From Mycosarcoma maydis (Eukaryota > Basidiomycota > Ustilaginomycetes > Ustilaginales), in the NCBI RefSeq assembly GCF_000328475.2, contig NC_026492.1, positions 124,001 through 188,000 of the forward strand: DNA of 64,000 nucleotides. The letters run 5' to 3'. Made by a program: the position numbers and the translations under genes. This document shows positions 54,939 to 64,000 of this stretch, one piece after another. The number at the start of each line of letters is the position of its first letter. Within the stretch, counting starts at the first letter, position 1. The notes below the pieces were generated by a model, which worked only from the letters and a program-made list of their open reading frames with translations, was not told the DNA's origin and searched no databases.

Positions 54939-55754
54939 ATGTCGTTGACAGCGGAGCGCAACGAGCAGTTTTCCGAAAAGCAATACTGGGAGCAACGGTA
55001 TGCGGACGAGAGCGAGGAGGCGTTTGACTGGTTCAAGAATGTGAGTTGTCAGCTACGTACGCGAGGGTTGCAAGTCTAGGATCCGACCGGATGCTTACGG
55101 ACGACGTACTGACGTAGATGAATGTGATGTTGGTGTTGATGCGATAGTACGATGACTTGAAGTAAGTTGTAACTAGCGCAGGCTTAGTCGGATCTTGAGC
55201 TGACATTGTCGACTACGCGTGCCGGATTCAGGGAGCTATTTGACGAGCTGATACCGGATCGAGCCTCACGCATCCTGGTGCTGGGCTGTGGCAACTCGAC
55301 GCTTTCCCCGCAAATGCACGATGCCGGCTACACCAACATGGTCAACATCGACTACTCGTCCAACCTGATCTCGCGTCTAGCGCGACGCTATCCAGACCAG
55401 ACGTATCTGGAAATGGACATCACCCAACTCACGCTCGCGCCCAACGTCTCGCTCCTCGGCGGTGCCTGCTCCTTCGACATCGCGCTAGACAAAGGCACCA
55501 TGGACGCACTCATGGCCGAAGCCAAAGGATCGTCCGTCTGGAACCCCAGCGACAAAGTCATCACCAACATCAGAGCCATGCTCCAAGGCGTAGACCACCT
55601 CCTCAAAGTCGGCGCCAAGATGATCTACATCACTTTCGGTCAGCCTCACTTCAGAACAAAGTGGCTCCAAGAAATCCATGGCTGGCACGTCGAAACCAGA
55701 ACGTTGGGCGATATGTTTCACTACTTTGTCTATATCGTCACCAAGACCAAGTAA
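54939..55754 (+). CDS. SAM-dependent methyltransferase, EEF1AKMT4/METTL13-like (three exons)
   Basis: Three exons: 54939-55040, 55148-55161 and 55232-55754, giving 212 residues. The middle exon is only 14 nt (YDDL plus two bases). Without it the frame and the conserved WFKNYDDLKELF segment are lost. Class I methyltransferase motifs: ILVLGCGNST (53-62), VNIDYS (about 73-78), LDKGTMDAL (about 105-113) and ITFGQPHFR. The set 'GCGNS...DYS...DKGT.DAL...PHFR' is that of the eEF1A lysine methyltransferase 4 / METTL13 N-domain family, so the likely substrate is elongation factor eEF1A, by family only. Introns are gtgagt...gatag and gtaagt...ttcag. ATG at 54939. Confidence 0.85.
55148..55161 (+). other. 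14-nt micro-exon of the methyltransferase gene
   Basis: Flanked by ...gatag and gtaagt. It restores the conserved residues between WFKN and ELFDEL. The size is too small for normal exon definition, so it is probably recognised through the short introns around it. Confidence 0.75.
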
Positions 55755-55923
55755 CCCATGCGTTATGAGCACACATACGCGCCAACTAGCACACCACAGA
55801 TGAGAGATCCATCAACACAATCTTCGTTGCGAATCCAAAGCAAAACGACCACGTCCCAAAAAACAAAGCTGAAACTATCCACACTGGCTGCTAGTTGAAG
55901 CGCATCTTGCGGCCAGAGTGGCA

Positions 55924-58900
55924 TCACTGACGGTCGAGCGTGGCAGCGGTGGCGTCGGCAATCTTGCCGACGCCCATGTGGTGCTCTTGTGCCTGAGCAC
56001 GCCGACCAGACTGGCTGGCTAGTACGCTCGCAGGTGCGCGGGTGGCGCGTGCATCCGAGAGCGCAAGCTGACGTCTAGGGCTCGTCCAATTTCGCTGTAT
56101 ACGACTCTGACGCAATTCGTGCACTTTGCGAGCGGCTGCTCGGTGCGTTGCGGGCGAGAGCAGCGAGAGCGGCGTGTGAGAGACACCCGATGAGCCGCCT
56201 GCTAGTTGGAGCGACGATGTGAGTGCGTGTGTCGTGTTGCGACGCGACGCATGGTTGACGCTGCCAGTTTCGAGCGCCGTGTGCGTTCGCCTTGGTGGAT
56301 GCAAGCGATCCGAGGGCTTAGCAGCAGCAGCCGAGCGATCCATCGTGTCGGAAAGCACAGAGGTAGCATTGGTGAACATGGACGCGTTGATCGTGCTCCT
56401 CATGCCTCGCGCTCTAGTGGTGTTGAGAGAATCGATGCTCGAGTCCACCTCGCGAGACTCGCTCCAAGCTGTACGCTCAGCGTCGACGCTGTTGTCCATA
56501 CGTCTTCGAGTCAAAGTGGTGTGCGGACATGATTCGAGCTCAGCCTGCGTCGCTTTTCTCTTGCCCTTATCCACCTGGCTTGCCGACTCCGGCCGAGGAC
56601 TCGCGAGCAATCCACCGAAACTTCCACTCAACCTCGAGATGAGTCTCGACGCTTTCGTGATAACGCCTTCCTCCATCACGCCCGCGTTCGTAGACGCCGG
56701 AGACCGTGGTAGACGAGGGTAGATGCTCTGCTCTCTCTCTGCAGTCCTGTTCTCCTCCGCTGCTCTCCTAGTTGCCTTCTTCAACAGTCCCACCGCAGGC
56801 GTACTGTGCGCTCCCATACGATACGGTGTTCCGAAAGACACCCTTCCTCGATTGCTGCCTTGCGTCGTGCTACTGGTCGTATTTACTCCCGTCAGACTCC
56901 AGTCGAGCTCTTCCGTTGGCATGCTCTCGTCTGTGCGCACCTCCTCTCGACACAACTCTCGACGTGAATCCGACAGCGCGCCGTACCTGAGCTCCACTTT
57001 TCGCAGATACTTTCGCTGTAGCGCAAGCAGTCGATGCTCCATCTTGACCGGTGTCCATTCGCCCACACGGCTTTCGTGCGGAATCGACATGTCATCCAGG
57101 AAGAGCTCCGAGACCTGTGAAACGTCGATGCCAAGCAGCGCATCGACAAACTCATTTGCCTTTAGCGCGCGTGCCGAACCCGACGATGTCGACGCTGAGA
57201 GGAGCGATGAGGCGATTTTCTTCACGCCAGAGGTCAAGTACTTGTCAAGTCGCACCCAGTCTTTGGTATCCCAGATGCGCGGGTTCAGTGTGTCCAAGGT
57301 AGGCGGTGCGAGAGCGGCCGAAAGCCGGGCCTGCTTGCCCGGTCGCAATGACGTGTTGGTGCAAGGGCGGTCCGGGCTGGAGAGACTGGGGAAGTCAAAG
57401 CTGTGCAACTGCTTGCGCTTGCTCAAATGGGCGTCGGTGCGAGTCGACGAGCTGTCACCACAGGCGCTGCTGCCCATCGTTGTACGCGATGGAGCCATCG
57501 TGAAAGGCGAAGCAATGTGTGCCGCTTTACTGCCAGCTGCAAGAGCAGGCGCAGGAGCAGCCCGGAATCCACCTGGCAAAAACGGCGTTGCAGGCGACGC
57601 CGTCACCTGTGGCTGCCTCGCAACCGTAGCAACACTGGTCGCTCTGGAGCCCAAGAAGCTCTCCGAATCTGCCGTGCCCTCCCTGGCCAACGATAGCTCT
57701 GCATCCATCAAGAGCGTCGTCAGATCCGCACCTGCCTCCTCGCCCGCAAACAAAGATGGCTGAAGTTCGGAAGCATCTTCCAACCTTCTTCCCTGCCTCT
57801 CAGCGCGCTGGATCGCATCCACCACCCTCCGCATCCTCCCCTCGGTCGCATCGCCCATCTCCGTACTGGAGATCCATCCTTCATCCACGTACTTGTGGAA
57901 GAGCTTCAGAATCGCAGTCGCACGCGCCGCGGCACGCGGGTCGAGCGACGAGATCTCGACGATCGGTGTCGACGTAGCTTGCCCGAGCTTAAGAACTCGG
58001 CTGCGAGAGTGGGAGGCATCGCCCAGGGTGTGGTTGGGATGAGTCTCGTCAGCGGGTGACGCAGGACGCGGTGCCGGTTGTCGTAGGTGGATCGTGTGGA
58101 TCACTGGCTCGTCATCAATGACAATGTGCTCGCTAGCGCGTATCGATCGATCGCGTGAATCACGCACCACCTGAACGACGTATCCTTCCGCTTCCGCTTC
58201 GGCTGCTGCTTCATCTTCATCTTCCTCATCTTCCTCATCTTCCTCCTCGTTTTCTGACTGCAGAGAAGAGGTAGAGGCGCCAGATGGAGAGGCGGAAGAT
58301 GAGATGATGACGACAGGCTCCAAGGCAGAAGCACTCTGCTCGTCTTGATCCAATTGCGAGTGAGTTGAGCTTGCATCGTCGTCGGCATCCTCTTCTTCGG
58401 CCTCGTTGATCTTGTGCTCAGCCTCATCCTCGTCATCTTCCTCGCTGTCGTGCCCGTCGCCGCTGGAAGAAGAAGCTCCGTCACTAATAGCAGAGTCGTC
58501 GTCGCCGAGCTCATCCTCCTCGTTGTCATCGCCCTCGTGGTCTTCATGCTCCTCTGCATCGCTCTCGTGTTCCGAGTCAGTGCTCAGCGAAAGCCGACGC
58601 GACAGCGTGGGCCTACACGCCGCCGCCGTGTCGCGACTGCTTTGGTACTTTTGGCGAAACACTTGATCGCCCTGGTCGTCTTGCTCAGGCATGTCCACCG
58701 AGGAGAGTGTGGAAAGCGCTAAGAGGTCCGAAGAGACCGATCCAGAGCGTGACCTTGGATTGATTTGCTTCTCGACATCATCTGCTTGTTCCGCAGGGTG
58801 TTCGGCCACTGACATGTCTGCCTTGAGCATGCGCACATCTACATGGTCTCGATTGTGGACCGAAGCGTCCATGTCGGGCGCAGGCTCTATGGAGATGTCA

Positions 58901-61857
58901 TACGTGCTCAAAGTTGACTTGGATGGGTGCGCTTCCCAAGTGACTGCGCTCGAGTGCTCTGCCAAGGTCTCGGTGAGAGCGATAGGGTGTGCGGAAGACG
59001 GAGCTTGCTCGCTTGGCGCAAGACTGATGTCGAGGTCGATGCTGTCCATTCCGGTCTGAACCGGCAGACCGAGAGCGTTCTGCGCATGTACGCTCTCGTC
59101 CTCGAGCACACTTGTTTGATCAACGAGAGAGTCGTCTGCAACTGCCTGAGAGTTATCCGCCATGGACTCGTCCGCATTTGCGGAATTGACGGACAAGTTG
59201 TGCTCGAAAGGGTCGGTATCCCGAGAGTCTTGAGAAACGTCGACTGCTGCTTGAGAGTGGTCAGCTGGTTCGCTGCTTGTGCTGGGTACACTAGACAAAG
59301 CGCTTGAGTCGGCAGAAAGCGTCGCTCCGGAGTCCAAGCTCACGTCAGCGCGTGCAGAGGTTTCAACCACGCTAGCTTCGAACGATTCGTCGTAGGCGTC
59401 TGACTGTTGGTGCGTGGATTCAGCCTGCAATGCATCAGAGACGGCCACAGAAGTGTCAACATCGGCCTCGTGTGTAGCTGAGGCGCTGATGTCTGTACTC
59501 TGATCATCGTTGCTGTGTACGGCCGATGTTTCCTCGACAGAAGCATCCATGAATGAAACGTCGGGGCTGTCATCGACGGAATGCTCGACGGCATGAGAAA
59601 CGTGACTCTGATCGACTGTGCTGACGTCTGCACTGTGCTCTTCAACTTCGTCATCCTTGATCGAGTCGGTGATGCTGGCGTCGAGTGGTTGCTGGTTGTC
59701 GTGGACCTCCTCGCTAACCTCTCCAGTAAGGTCTTTGCTTGTCTCTTGCGTAACATCTCCCCGGACCCCTTCGCTGCTATCTGCGCTCTCGTCTGCTACG
59801 CTCGTGCTCTTGTTGACGGTCTGATCTTGCTCTTGGTCTTCAGCGTCAGTCTCTCGTTGTTCGTCTTGAGCGCTGGCATCCATGCTCTGATCAGCAAAAT
59901 CGACATGAAGGCTCTGGTCAATGATAGCACTGTCATCCTGATCAATCGAGGAATCAACGACTGACACGTTGACGGGCGCGCTGATCTCGTCGCTGCTTTG
60001 AACAGCTGAGTCATCCGCAAAGCTGTGCGGGATGTCGCTCAGGGACGACATGTCCTCAGGGTTCTCGGTTTCGAATTGGGGCGGTGGTGGTGTGCGTGAT
60101 GGAGATGGGTCTGTTTCGACAGGAGCAGATTCGTCCTGGTCCGAATCGGACGCGAAGCCTGTATCGTCGAAAGGCAGAAATCTGGGTGGGTCAACGCTTT
60201 GTTGTGACAGTCGCTGTTGGTTGCCAGTGTCTGTGAAAGTGTGGTTGGCTTGCTCGTCGCGCTGACTCTCGTTCTCGCCCACTTCGTCGTTGGGCATGCC
60301 AGCGGAAGCATCGGCAGCCTGTCGGCCTGACATACGCGTGTACAAGGAGCTACGGCTGGCAGACGAAGACATTGAGCTGCTGCTATCTCTGCGGTGTGAC
60401 AAGGCATGGGTAGCTGCATTGGATGCGGCTGGAAGAGGAGTCGAATGACTGAGCATCGACAGACTAGCATCCGTTTGAGCACCAGCACCTTTCAGAACGC
60501 GCGAGGTCGATCTGTTTTTGGCGCTAGGCGTCTGGTCATGATAGACGACGTAGGTGTCTGGGCCAGTGAGCAGCAGCGGATCGTCACTAGGTGACTCGGG
60601 AAGTGAAGGATGGTCACGTGTGAGATCGGCAATAACGACAGGTGGGGCCACAGACGATCTGCCAGCTGATCTGCGACTGGAAGAAGATTGCCTTGAGCGA
60701 GCTAGTGAGATTCGGCTGGTGTGCGTCAGCGCCGAGCCGGAACTCTTGATCGACTCGTCCGAGATGTTGTTGGTCTCGTCAGCAGCAGCTGCAGATGAAG
60801 CGCGTACAGAGCGAGCGCGGTTTGAGGCTCTGGATGTGGACGCATGGCTGGGCGCGGGGGAAGCGCGGATCTGAGGTGTTTTGGATCGAGAGTGCGAGCG
60901 AGAGCGTAGGTCTACAGAAGATCGACGCGGTGGTCGAGGAGCAGTTGGCTCGAGGTAGGTGAATTTGATTGGGCTGGGTGGCAATGGCTGATCCCAACCG
61001 TTCTCTTTGATCTCGCGGATAAAGGTGGCATCGGCGCCACCTCGCTTGAAGCTGATGAGTTTGATCTCTTCGTCTTGCTCGTCTTGCTCATCAGCGTCGC
61101 TGTCCTCGTCGAGCTCGCGCAGAGGCTGCATCTGTCTAGGTGTCTTGCTGAGAGTCGTTCTGAGAAAGTGGTCGTCATCATCGCTGTCTTCGTTGCCATC
61201 AGTGCCGAGCGTACGTCTTGACGAGGAAGCATGCCGACTGGAACCAGGAGTGGAAGACAGACGAGAGGGTTTGGATGGAGAGGCTCGAGCGTCTCTAGTT
61301 CGAGCTGGAGATAGGACTGCATTGCGAGTGCGCGGTGGGGAAGGTGAGACTGGCTCGCGTGGTAGAGCGGCGAGGCGCTGATTAGGCGCACGCGGAGTGG
61401 TGGTCAAAGCTTCAGAAGAGCTGGGAGGAGTCGGAAGCCCGCCTGGAGCATTCAAATTGGCTTGCAGACGGCTTGTGCTGCGTGGGCTACGAGACGGTGC
61501 TGAGAAAGGGACGTGGTGTGCAGGGCGGGCTGATTTCGCCTGGTGCGACTGAAGCTGTTGAGTCTGCTCGAGAGAGAGAGGCTGGTTGAGGGAAGCGATA
61601 GTCGAACGCTTGAAGGGACTTGGAGGAATCCCAAGCTTGCCAGCTGCCGCCGAAGGAGATGGAAAGCCGAGCGTGGGGTCCGGCAAATTGTAGAGAAAGC
61701 TGTTGGACACGAGCGGAGAAGAGGGGGGCTCCGGTAATTGAAGCGACATGGAGGTGTCTGGTCGAGGGTGGAAGGACGGCATATTTTCGTCGTTCAAGGT
61801 CTCAAATGGACGAGAAGGGGCTCGTCTTGACGTGATTCTCTTTGTTGGCGACAGCAT
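55924..61857 (-). CDS. Very large acidic Ser/Asp-rich protein of unknown function
   Basis: I do not recognise it. About 1977 residues from the first true ATG at 61857 (MLSPTKRITSRR); the frame stays open to 61932, where only a GTG is found. N-terminal third: Ser/Pro/Arg-rich with many SP/TP sites (possible CDK targets) and PSPFKRS. Middle (about 600-1250): long low-complexity Asp/Ser stretch with D-x-S or S-x-D spacing (for example DQSMDASAQDEQ), then Glu/Asp runs (about 1115-1225). Then a more ordered part: ARATAILKLFHKYVDEGWIS (about 1300), and near residue 1530 IWDTKDWVRLDKYLTSGVKK, the best candidate for a conserved fold. The C terminus is Arg-rich with SP sites. No domain is recognised. 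SP/TP sites and basic ends would fit a nuclear or chromatin-bound cell-cycle substrate, which is inference. Confidence 0.75.
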   Translation of the reverse strand: MLSPTKRITSRRAPSRPFETLNDENMPSFHPRPDTSMSLQLPEPPSSPLVSNSFLYNLPDPTLGFPSPSAAAGKLGIPPSPFKRSTIASLNQPLSLEQTQQLQSHQAKSARPAHHVPFSAPSRSPRSTSRLQANLNAPGGLPTPPSSSEALTTTPRAPNQRLAALPREPVSPSPPRTRNAVLSPARTRDARASPSKPSRLSSTPGSSRHASSSRRTLGTDGNEDSDDDDHFLRTTLSKTPRQMQPLRELDEDSDADEQDEQDEEIKLISFKRGGADATFIREIKENGWDQPLPPSPIKFTYLEPTAPRPPRRSSVDLRSRSHSRSKTPQIRASPAPSHASTSRASNRARSVRASSAAAADETNNISDESIKSSGSALTHTSRISLARSRQSSSSRRSAGRSSVAPPVVIADLTRDHPSLPESPSDDPLLLTGPDTYVVYHDQTPSAKNRSTSRVLKGAGAQTDASLSMLSHSTPLPAASNAATHALSHRRDSSSSMSSSASRSSLYTRMSGRQAADASAGMPNDEVGENESQRDEQANHTFTDTGNQQRLSQQSVDPPRFLPFDDTGFASDSDQDESAPVETDPSPSRTPPPPQFETENPEDMSSLSDIPHSFADDSAVQSSDEISAPVNVSVVDSSIDQDDSAIIDQSLHVDFADQSMDASAQDEQRETDAEDQEQDQTVNKSTSVADESADSSEGVRGDVTQETSKDLTGEVSEEVHDNQQPLDASITDSIKDDEVEEHSADVSTVDQSHVSHAVEHSVDDSPDVSFMDASVEETSAVHSNDDQSTDISASATHEADVDTSVAVSDALQAESTHQQSDAYDESFEASVVETSARADVSLDSGATLSADSSALSSVPSTSSEPADHSQAAVDVSQDSRDTDPFEHNLSVNSANADESMADNSQAVADDSLVDQTSVLEDESVHAQNALGLPVQTGMDSIDLDISLAPSEQAPSSAHPIALTETLAEHSSAVTWEAHPSKSTLSTYDISIEPAPDMDASVHNRDHVDVRMLKADMSVAEHPAEQADDVEKQINPRSRSGSVSSDLLALSTLSSVDMPEQDDQGDQVFRQKYQSSRDTAAACRPTLSRRLSLSTDSEHESDAEEHEDHEGDDNEEDELGDDDSAISDGASSSSGDGHDSEEDDEDEAEHKINEAEEEDADDDASSTHSQLDQDEQSASALEPVVIISSSASPSGASTSSLQSENEEEDEEDEEDEDEAAAEAEAEGYVVQVVRDSRDRSIRASEHIVIDDEPVIHTIHLRQPAPRPASPADETHPNHTLGDASHSRSRVLKLGQATSTPIVEISSLDPRAAARATAILKLFHKYVDEGWISSTEMGDATEGRMRRVVDAIQRAERQGRRLEDASELQPSLFAGEEAGADLTTLLMDAELSLAREGTADSESFLGSRATSVATVARQPQVTASPATPFLPGGFRAAPAPALAAGSKAAHIASPFTMAPSRTTMGSSACGDSSSTRTDAHLSKRKQLHSFDFPSLSSPDRPCTNTSLRPGKQARLSAALAPPTLDTLNPRIWDTKDWVRLDKYLTSGVKKIASSLLSASTSSGSARALKANEFVDALLGIDVSQVSELFLDDMSIPHESRVGEWTPVKMEHRLLALQRKYLRKVELRYGALSDSRRELCREEVRTDESMPTEELDWSLTGVNTTSSTTQGSNRGRVSFGTPYRMGAHSTPAVGLLKKATRRAAEENRTAEREQSIYPRLPRSPASTNAGVMEEGVITKASRLISRLSGSFGGLLASPRPESASQVDKGKRKATQAELESCPHTTLTRRRMDNSVDAERTAWSESREVDSSIDSLNTTRARGMRSTINASMFTNATSVLSDTMDRSAAAAKPSDRLHPPRRTHTALETGSVNHASRRNTTHALTSSLQLAGGSSGVSHTPLSLLSPATHRAAARKVHELRQSRIQRNWTSPRRQLALSDARATRAPASVLASQSGRRAQAQEHHMGVGKIADATAATLDRQ
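58200..58250 (-). repeat. Coding acidic repeats in the large unknown gene
   Basis: ctcatcttc / ctcctcg triplet-rich sequence encodes Glu/Asp/Ala runs in the middle of the large protein. Confidence 0.6.
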
Positions 61858-62293
61858 GCCGTGTGGATGATGTTCTTGCTGCTGATGATCGTGGGGATAG
61901 ATGGGGGTGGTTGACGAAGGCTGTATGCGCACAAGAATTAGAACTAGGCTGACCTATCAAGGAGGAGGGGAGCTGACAGTCGTGAGTGTTGCTGTGGTGA
62001 TGTTGTTCTCTTGTGGCGGGCGACAAGCCGATAGAAGAAGAGCCGAGATGAGGTGAAATGAAGTCGACGCGGTCGAAGATCAGACGTGCAGAGCAGTTGG
62101 GGCGCACAAAACAACGTAGTGAGCTGTTTCAATAGATGCGAGACTGTCCTAGCGCTCCGTCTTCTTCTTTCCTTCAAGCTTGGCGATATCGATGTCTAGG
62201 CAAGAGAAGGTGGTAATGAGGATGGTAGAAGATGTAAAGAGAGAGCAAGAAGACGGTGTACCACGTCAGTTGATCTGAGCTCCGACATTCACA

Positions 62294-62318
62294 GATTCAC
62301 GATTCACGATTCACGATT
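62294..62318. repeat. GATTCAC period-7 array
   Basis: Three perfect gattcac units followed by a partial unit, about 440 bases upstream of the large unknown gene. Confidence 0.9.
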
Positions 62319-62580
62319 TTGAAGCTGTTCGATGCAGTCATACACGTCAGCCCCACACGCTCACGCTCAAAATCCAGCTGCACGGCCACAGCATCACCGA
62401 GCAACACCGTCCTAAAATCCACAACGCGAGACCCTTCCTCAGAGTCACCAACCAGTCGCGGCTTCATCACGTGCAATCGTGAATCACGAATCGGGATTCG
62501 ACCATGCGACACGACTCGTCAAAGAATGTTACACCGTACATTTCTTCTAATAGAACCTGACGAAAATTTATGGGTTTTTT

Positions 62581-62620
62581 GATTCGTGATTCGTGATTCG
62601 TGATTCACGTGATTCATGAT
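62581..62620. repeat. GATTCGT period-7 array
   Basis: Three perfect gattcgt units, then gattcac and gattcat variants. Confidence 0.9.
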
Positions 62621-63091
62621 GCTAGTTGTGGGATTCTCAGTTCTTTCGGCGACACATTCTGACCCAAATTATATAGCTTATCACATGACCTCGCTCGAAG
62701 AACGGCCGAGGTTTGGTCATTTAGATTTGGAGAGAAATTCTTTGACTTTAGGCTCTCTCTTCTTGTGGCTTGCACTCGCGCAGGCTCTGCGAGTGGGCGA
62801 AGAGTTACAGAAGTACACAAGACACTGGCTTTGAGTCTGCCGCATCAGACTAAACAGAAGACAGCGTTGCTCACCGACACTCTGCGCGAGTGAGGGCAAA
62901 TCGAGTGACAGTCGACCAGTGCGCTGTTTGAGCAGCAGTTCGTCAGCTAGCGACTGTAGTCAGCATCCAGCCAAATTAGCCAGAGCCAGAGAGAGCCAGA
63001 GCTAGAGCGAGAGAGAGCGAGTGTGTGTCAAGAACAGCCAAGCGCGCGCTCGACATCACCTTCTTGCTTCTCACCATCAAGACCATCCAAA

Positions 63092-63117
63092 ATGACTAAG
63101 AAGAGAAGATCCGGCGG
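63092..63117 (+). CDS. rps26: 40S ribosomal protein S26, first exon only
   Basis: Only the start is in the window. ATG at 63092 encodes MTKKRRSG plus two bases of the next codon (GG), followed by a consensus donor gtaagt at 63118. This matches the start of eukaryotic S26 (MTKKRR followed by N/S and G-rich residues). S26 sits at the mRNA exit channel of the small subunit. I searched the remaining 880 bases for the next S26 residues (R-N-K-x-G-R-G-H) and found none, so exon 2 lies beyond the window and the first intron is longer than 880 bases. A pyrimidine-rich leader precedes the ATG, as is normal for ribosomal protein genes. With only eight full residues, this is a probable, not certain, call. 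Confidence 0.7.
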
Positions 63118-64000
63118 GTAAGTTATCGACACACCTCGCAATGCATAGCATAGACATTGCAACAATACCAGATCACCACGCCGAGGCCCACCGCCAGCAT
63201 CAGCAGAGTCCAACCGCAGCCAAAGTCGAAGTCAGAAGTGCTTGTTCGGCATGATACTATAGCACACAAATCACATCCAACAGAGAGCATCGAGGCGTCT
63301 GTATGAGCCATTGCTCTTCAGTACGCTGGCGAGCTCAGCTCAGCTCAGCTCGGCAAGCTGAAGGCTACTACCATGATCCAGACGACATTCACTTGGCGCC
63401 TTCTGTGTGATTGCAGGTGTCAAGAGGCGCAGAAGAGCATGGTACATGTACCGCTTCATCATTAGCTCGCGCCTACTATGCGACTGCACGGCCACAGCCA
63501 GGATACGGGACGGATCAGAAAGACAGCAGAACGTGGATGGGCAAGCAGGTTCTGCTTCAATCAAACGAGAACAAGTCGAATCAGCTTCCACGATGTGACA
63601 GAGCAGATAACCGATCAGCTGTGATCGCGATGATCTAAGCGCTCCAACAGCTTCTGGGGTCACACCACATCGGAGGTGATGTCGGATGTGCCTGAAGGCT
63701 CAACTCTGCAAATCCACTTTGATGGGAACATGGCAAGACTCTCTTCGATTTGGCTCGGCCATGTCTCGCTCTTCCCATCGCTTTCCTTTCTGCCGTCAAT
63801 GGATCGATGCACCACATCCTGTTCGAAGGATTTTTGCTTCCTGTTGCTTGACCATGCTCGACCTACCGACAACGACACATGTGCATGACTCAGCTCCGGC
63901 ATAAGGCGAGGCTCAGCGTCTAGCCCTTGGCGTGTGATTCGGTTGTTGCAACTATCGACGTTCCTGCGACCAAAGATTTCCAGCGCATGTTTGCTCACAC
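63118..64000. other. Probable first intron of rps26, incomplete
   Basis: Starts with gtaagt and has no exon that continues S26. It contains agctcagctcagctc pentamer repeats at 63333-63350 but no period-7 array. No box C/D or H/ACA snoRNA was recognised by eye. Confidence 0.5.

Larger units (their letters stand above)
61858..63091. other. Divergent intergenic region large unknown gene to rps26
   Basis: About 1.2 kb. Period-7 arrays at 62294-62318 and 62581-62620 are near perfect. On the minus strand, 61945-62180 looks like a leader of the large gene. A splice-like gtcagc...gcatacag sequence (about 61923-61960 on the minus strand) could be a 5' UTR intron. No gene supported. The last ~110 bases contain agagcc/agagcg purine repeats and then a pyrimidine-rich leader just before the rps26 ATG. 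Confidence 0.55.

Noticed and set aside
56723..57763. 346-residue plus-strand open frame
   Set aside because: Antisense shadow of the large minus-strand gene; Ser/Arg-rich with no domain.
62150..62210. Minus-strand acceptor-like site followed by a short Lys-rich frame ending in a stop (possible last exon)
   Set aside because: No matching upstream exon could be found in the repeat-rich sequence beyond it; more likely the leader of the large unknown gene.

Overview
The window is nuclear DNA of a basidiomycete fungus, most likely a smut (Ustilaginales: Ustilago, Sporisorium, Pseudozyma or a close relative). The basis is fungal-type gene content (Pik1, Tra1, Atg10, Sub2, Fyv10/Gid9), mostly intron-poor genes with a few short GT-AG introns near the 5' end, proteins rich in low-complexity Ser/Ala/Gln/Asp, and intergenic spacers full of period-7 sequence related to GATTCGT / GATTCAC. 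I have seen that repeat style in smut genomes, so the genus is inference and not proven here. Two runs of exactly 100 N (7043-7142, 32504-32603) are scaffold gaps of unknown size; each damages at least one gene.

Layout. 1.7-3.5 kb: glucose-6-phosphate dehydrogenase with two 5' introns. 4.3-7.0 kb: the DNA-repair factor Rad4/XPC, cut off by the first gap. 7.1-18.3 kb, opposite strand: the giant Tra1 pseudokinase, also cut by the gap. 20-24 kb: the PI4-kinase Pik1. 24.9-27.3 kb: an ornithine-cyclodeaminase/mu-crystallin-like protein and a small coiled-coil protein that resembles dynactin p24. 27.5-30.3 kb: a head-to-head pair of autophagy genes, atg18 and atg10. 30.5-33.8 kb: an unknown Ser-rich protein holding the second gap. 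33.8-37.5 kb: a gene desert with several different minisatellites.

37.6-41.1 kb: the convergent pair Rrp9 (U3 snoRNP) and Fyv10/Gid9 (CTLH ubiquitin ligase). 41.6-45.9 kb: an FCP1-homology protein and a multi-pass membrane protein of unknown role. 46.0-48.3 kb: a RING protein with Psh1-like architecture. 49.4-50.3 kb: arginase. 52.0-54.4 kb: the DECD-box mRNA-export helicase Sub2 in five exons, including a 772-nt GC-AG intron. 54.9-55.8 kb: a small methyltransferase with a 14-nt exon. 55.9-61.9 kb: a ~1980-residue acidic Ser/Asp-rich protein of unknown role. 63.1 kb: the first exon of ribosomal protein S26, which runs off the window.

Most genes are unrelated housekeeping functions, as expected for a fungal chromosome arm. 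The exception is atg18/atg10, which share one promoter region and belong to one pathway. I saw no convincing tRNA, rRNA, transposon, CRISPR array or biosynthetic cluster. The strongest unexplained signal is the family of period-7 repeats (GTGATTC, GTGAGTC, GTGAGCC, GTGGCTC and a 14-mer double unit), which I found only between genes or in likely leader sequence, and which in places forms perfect palindromes.
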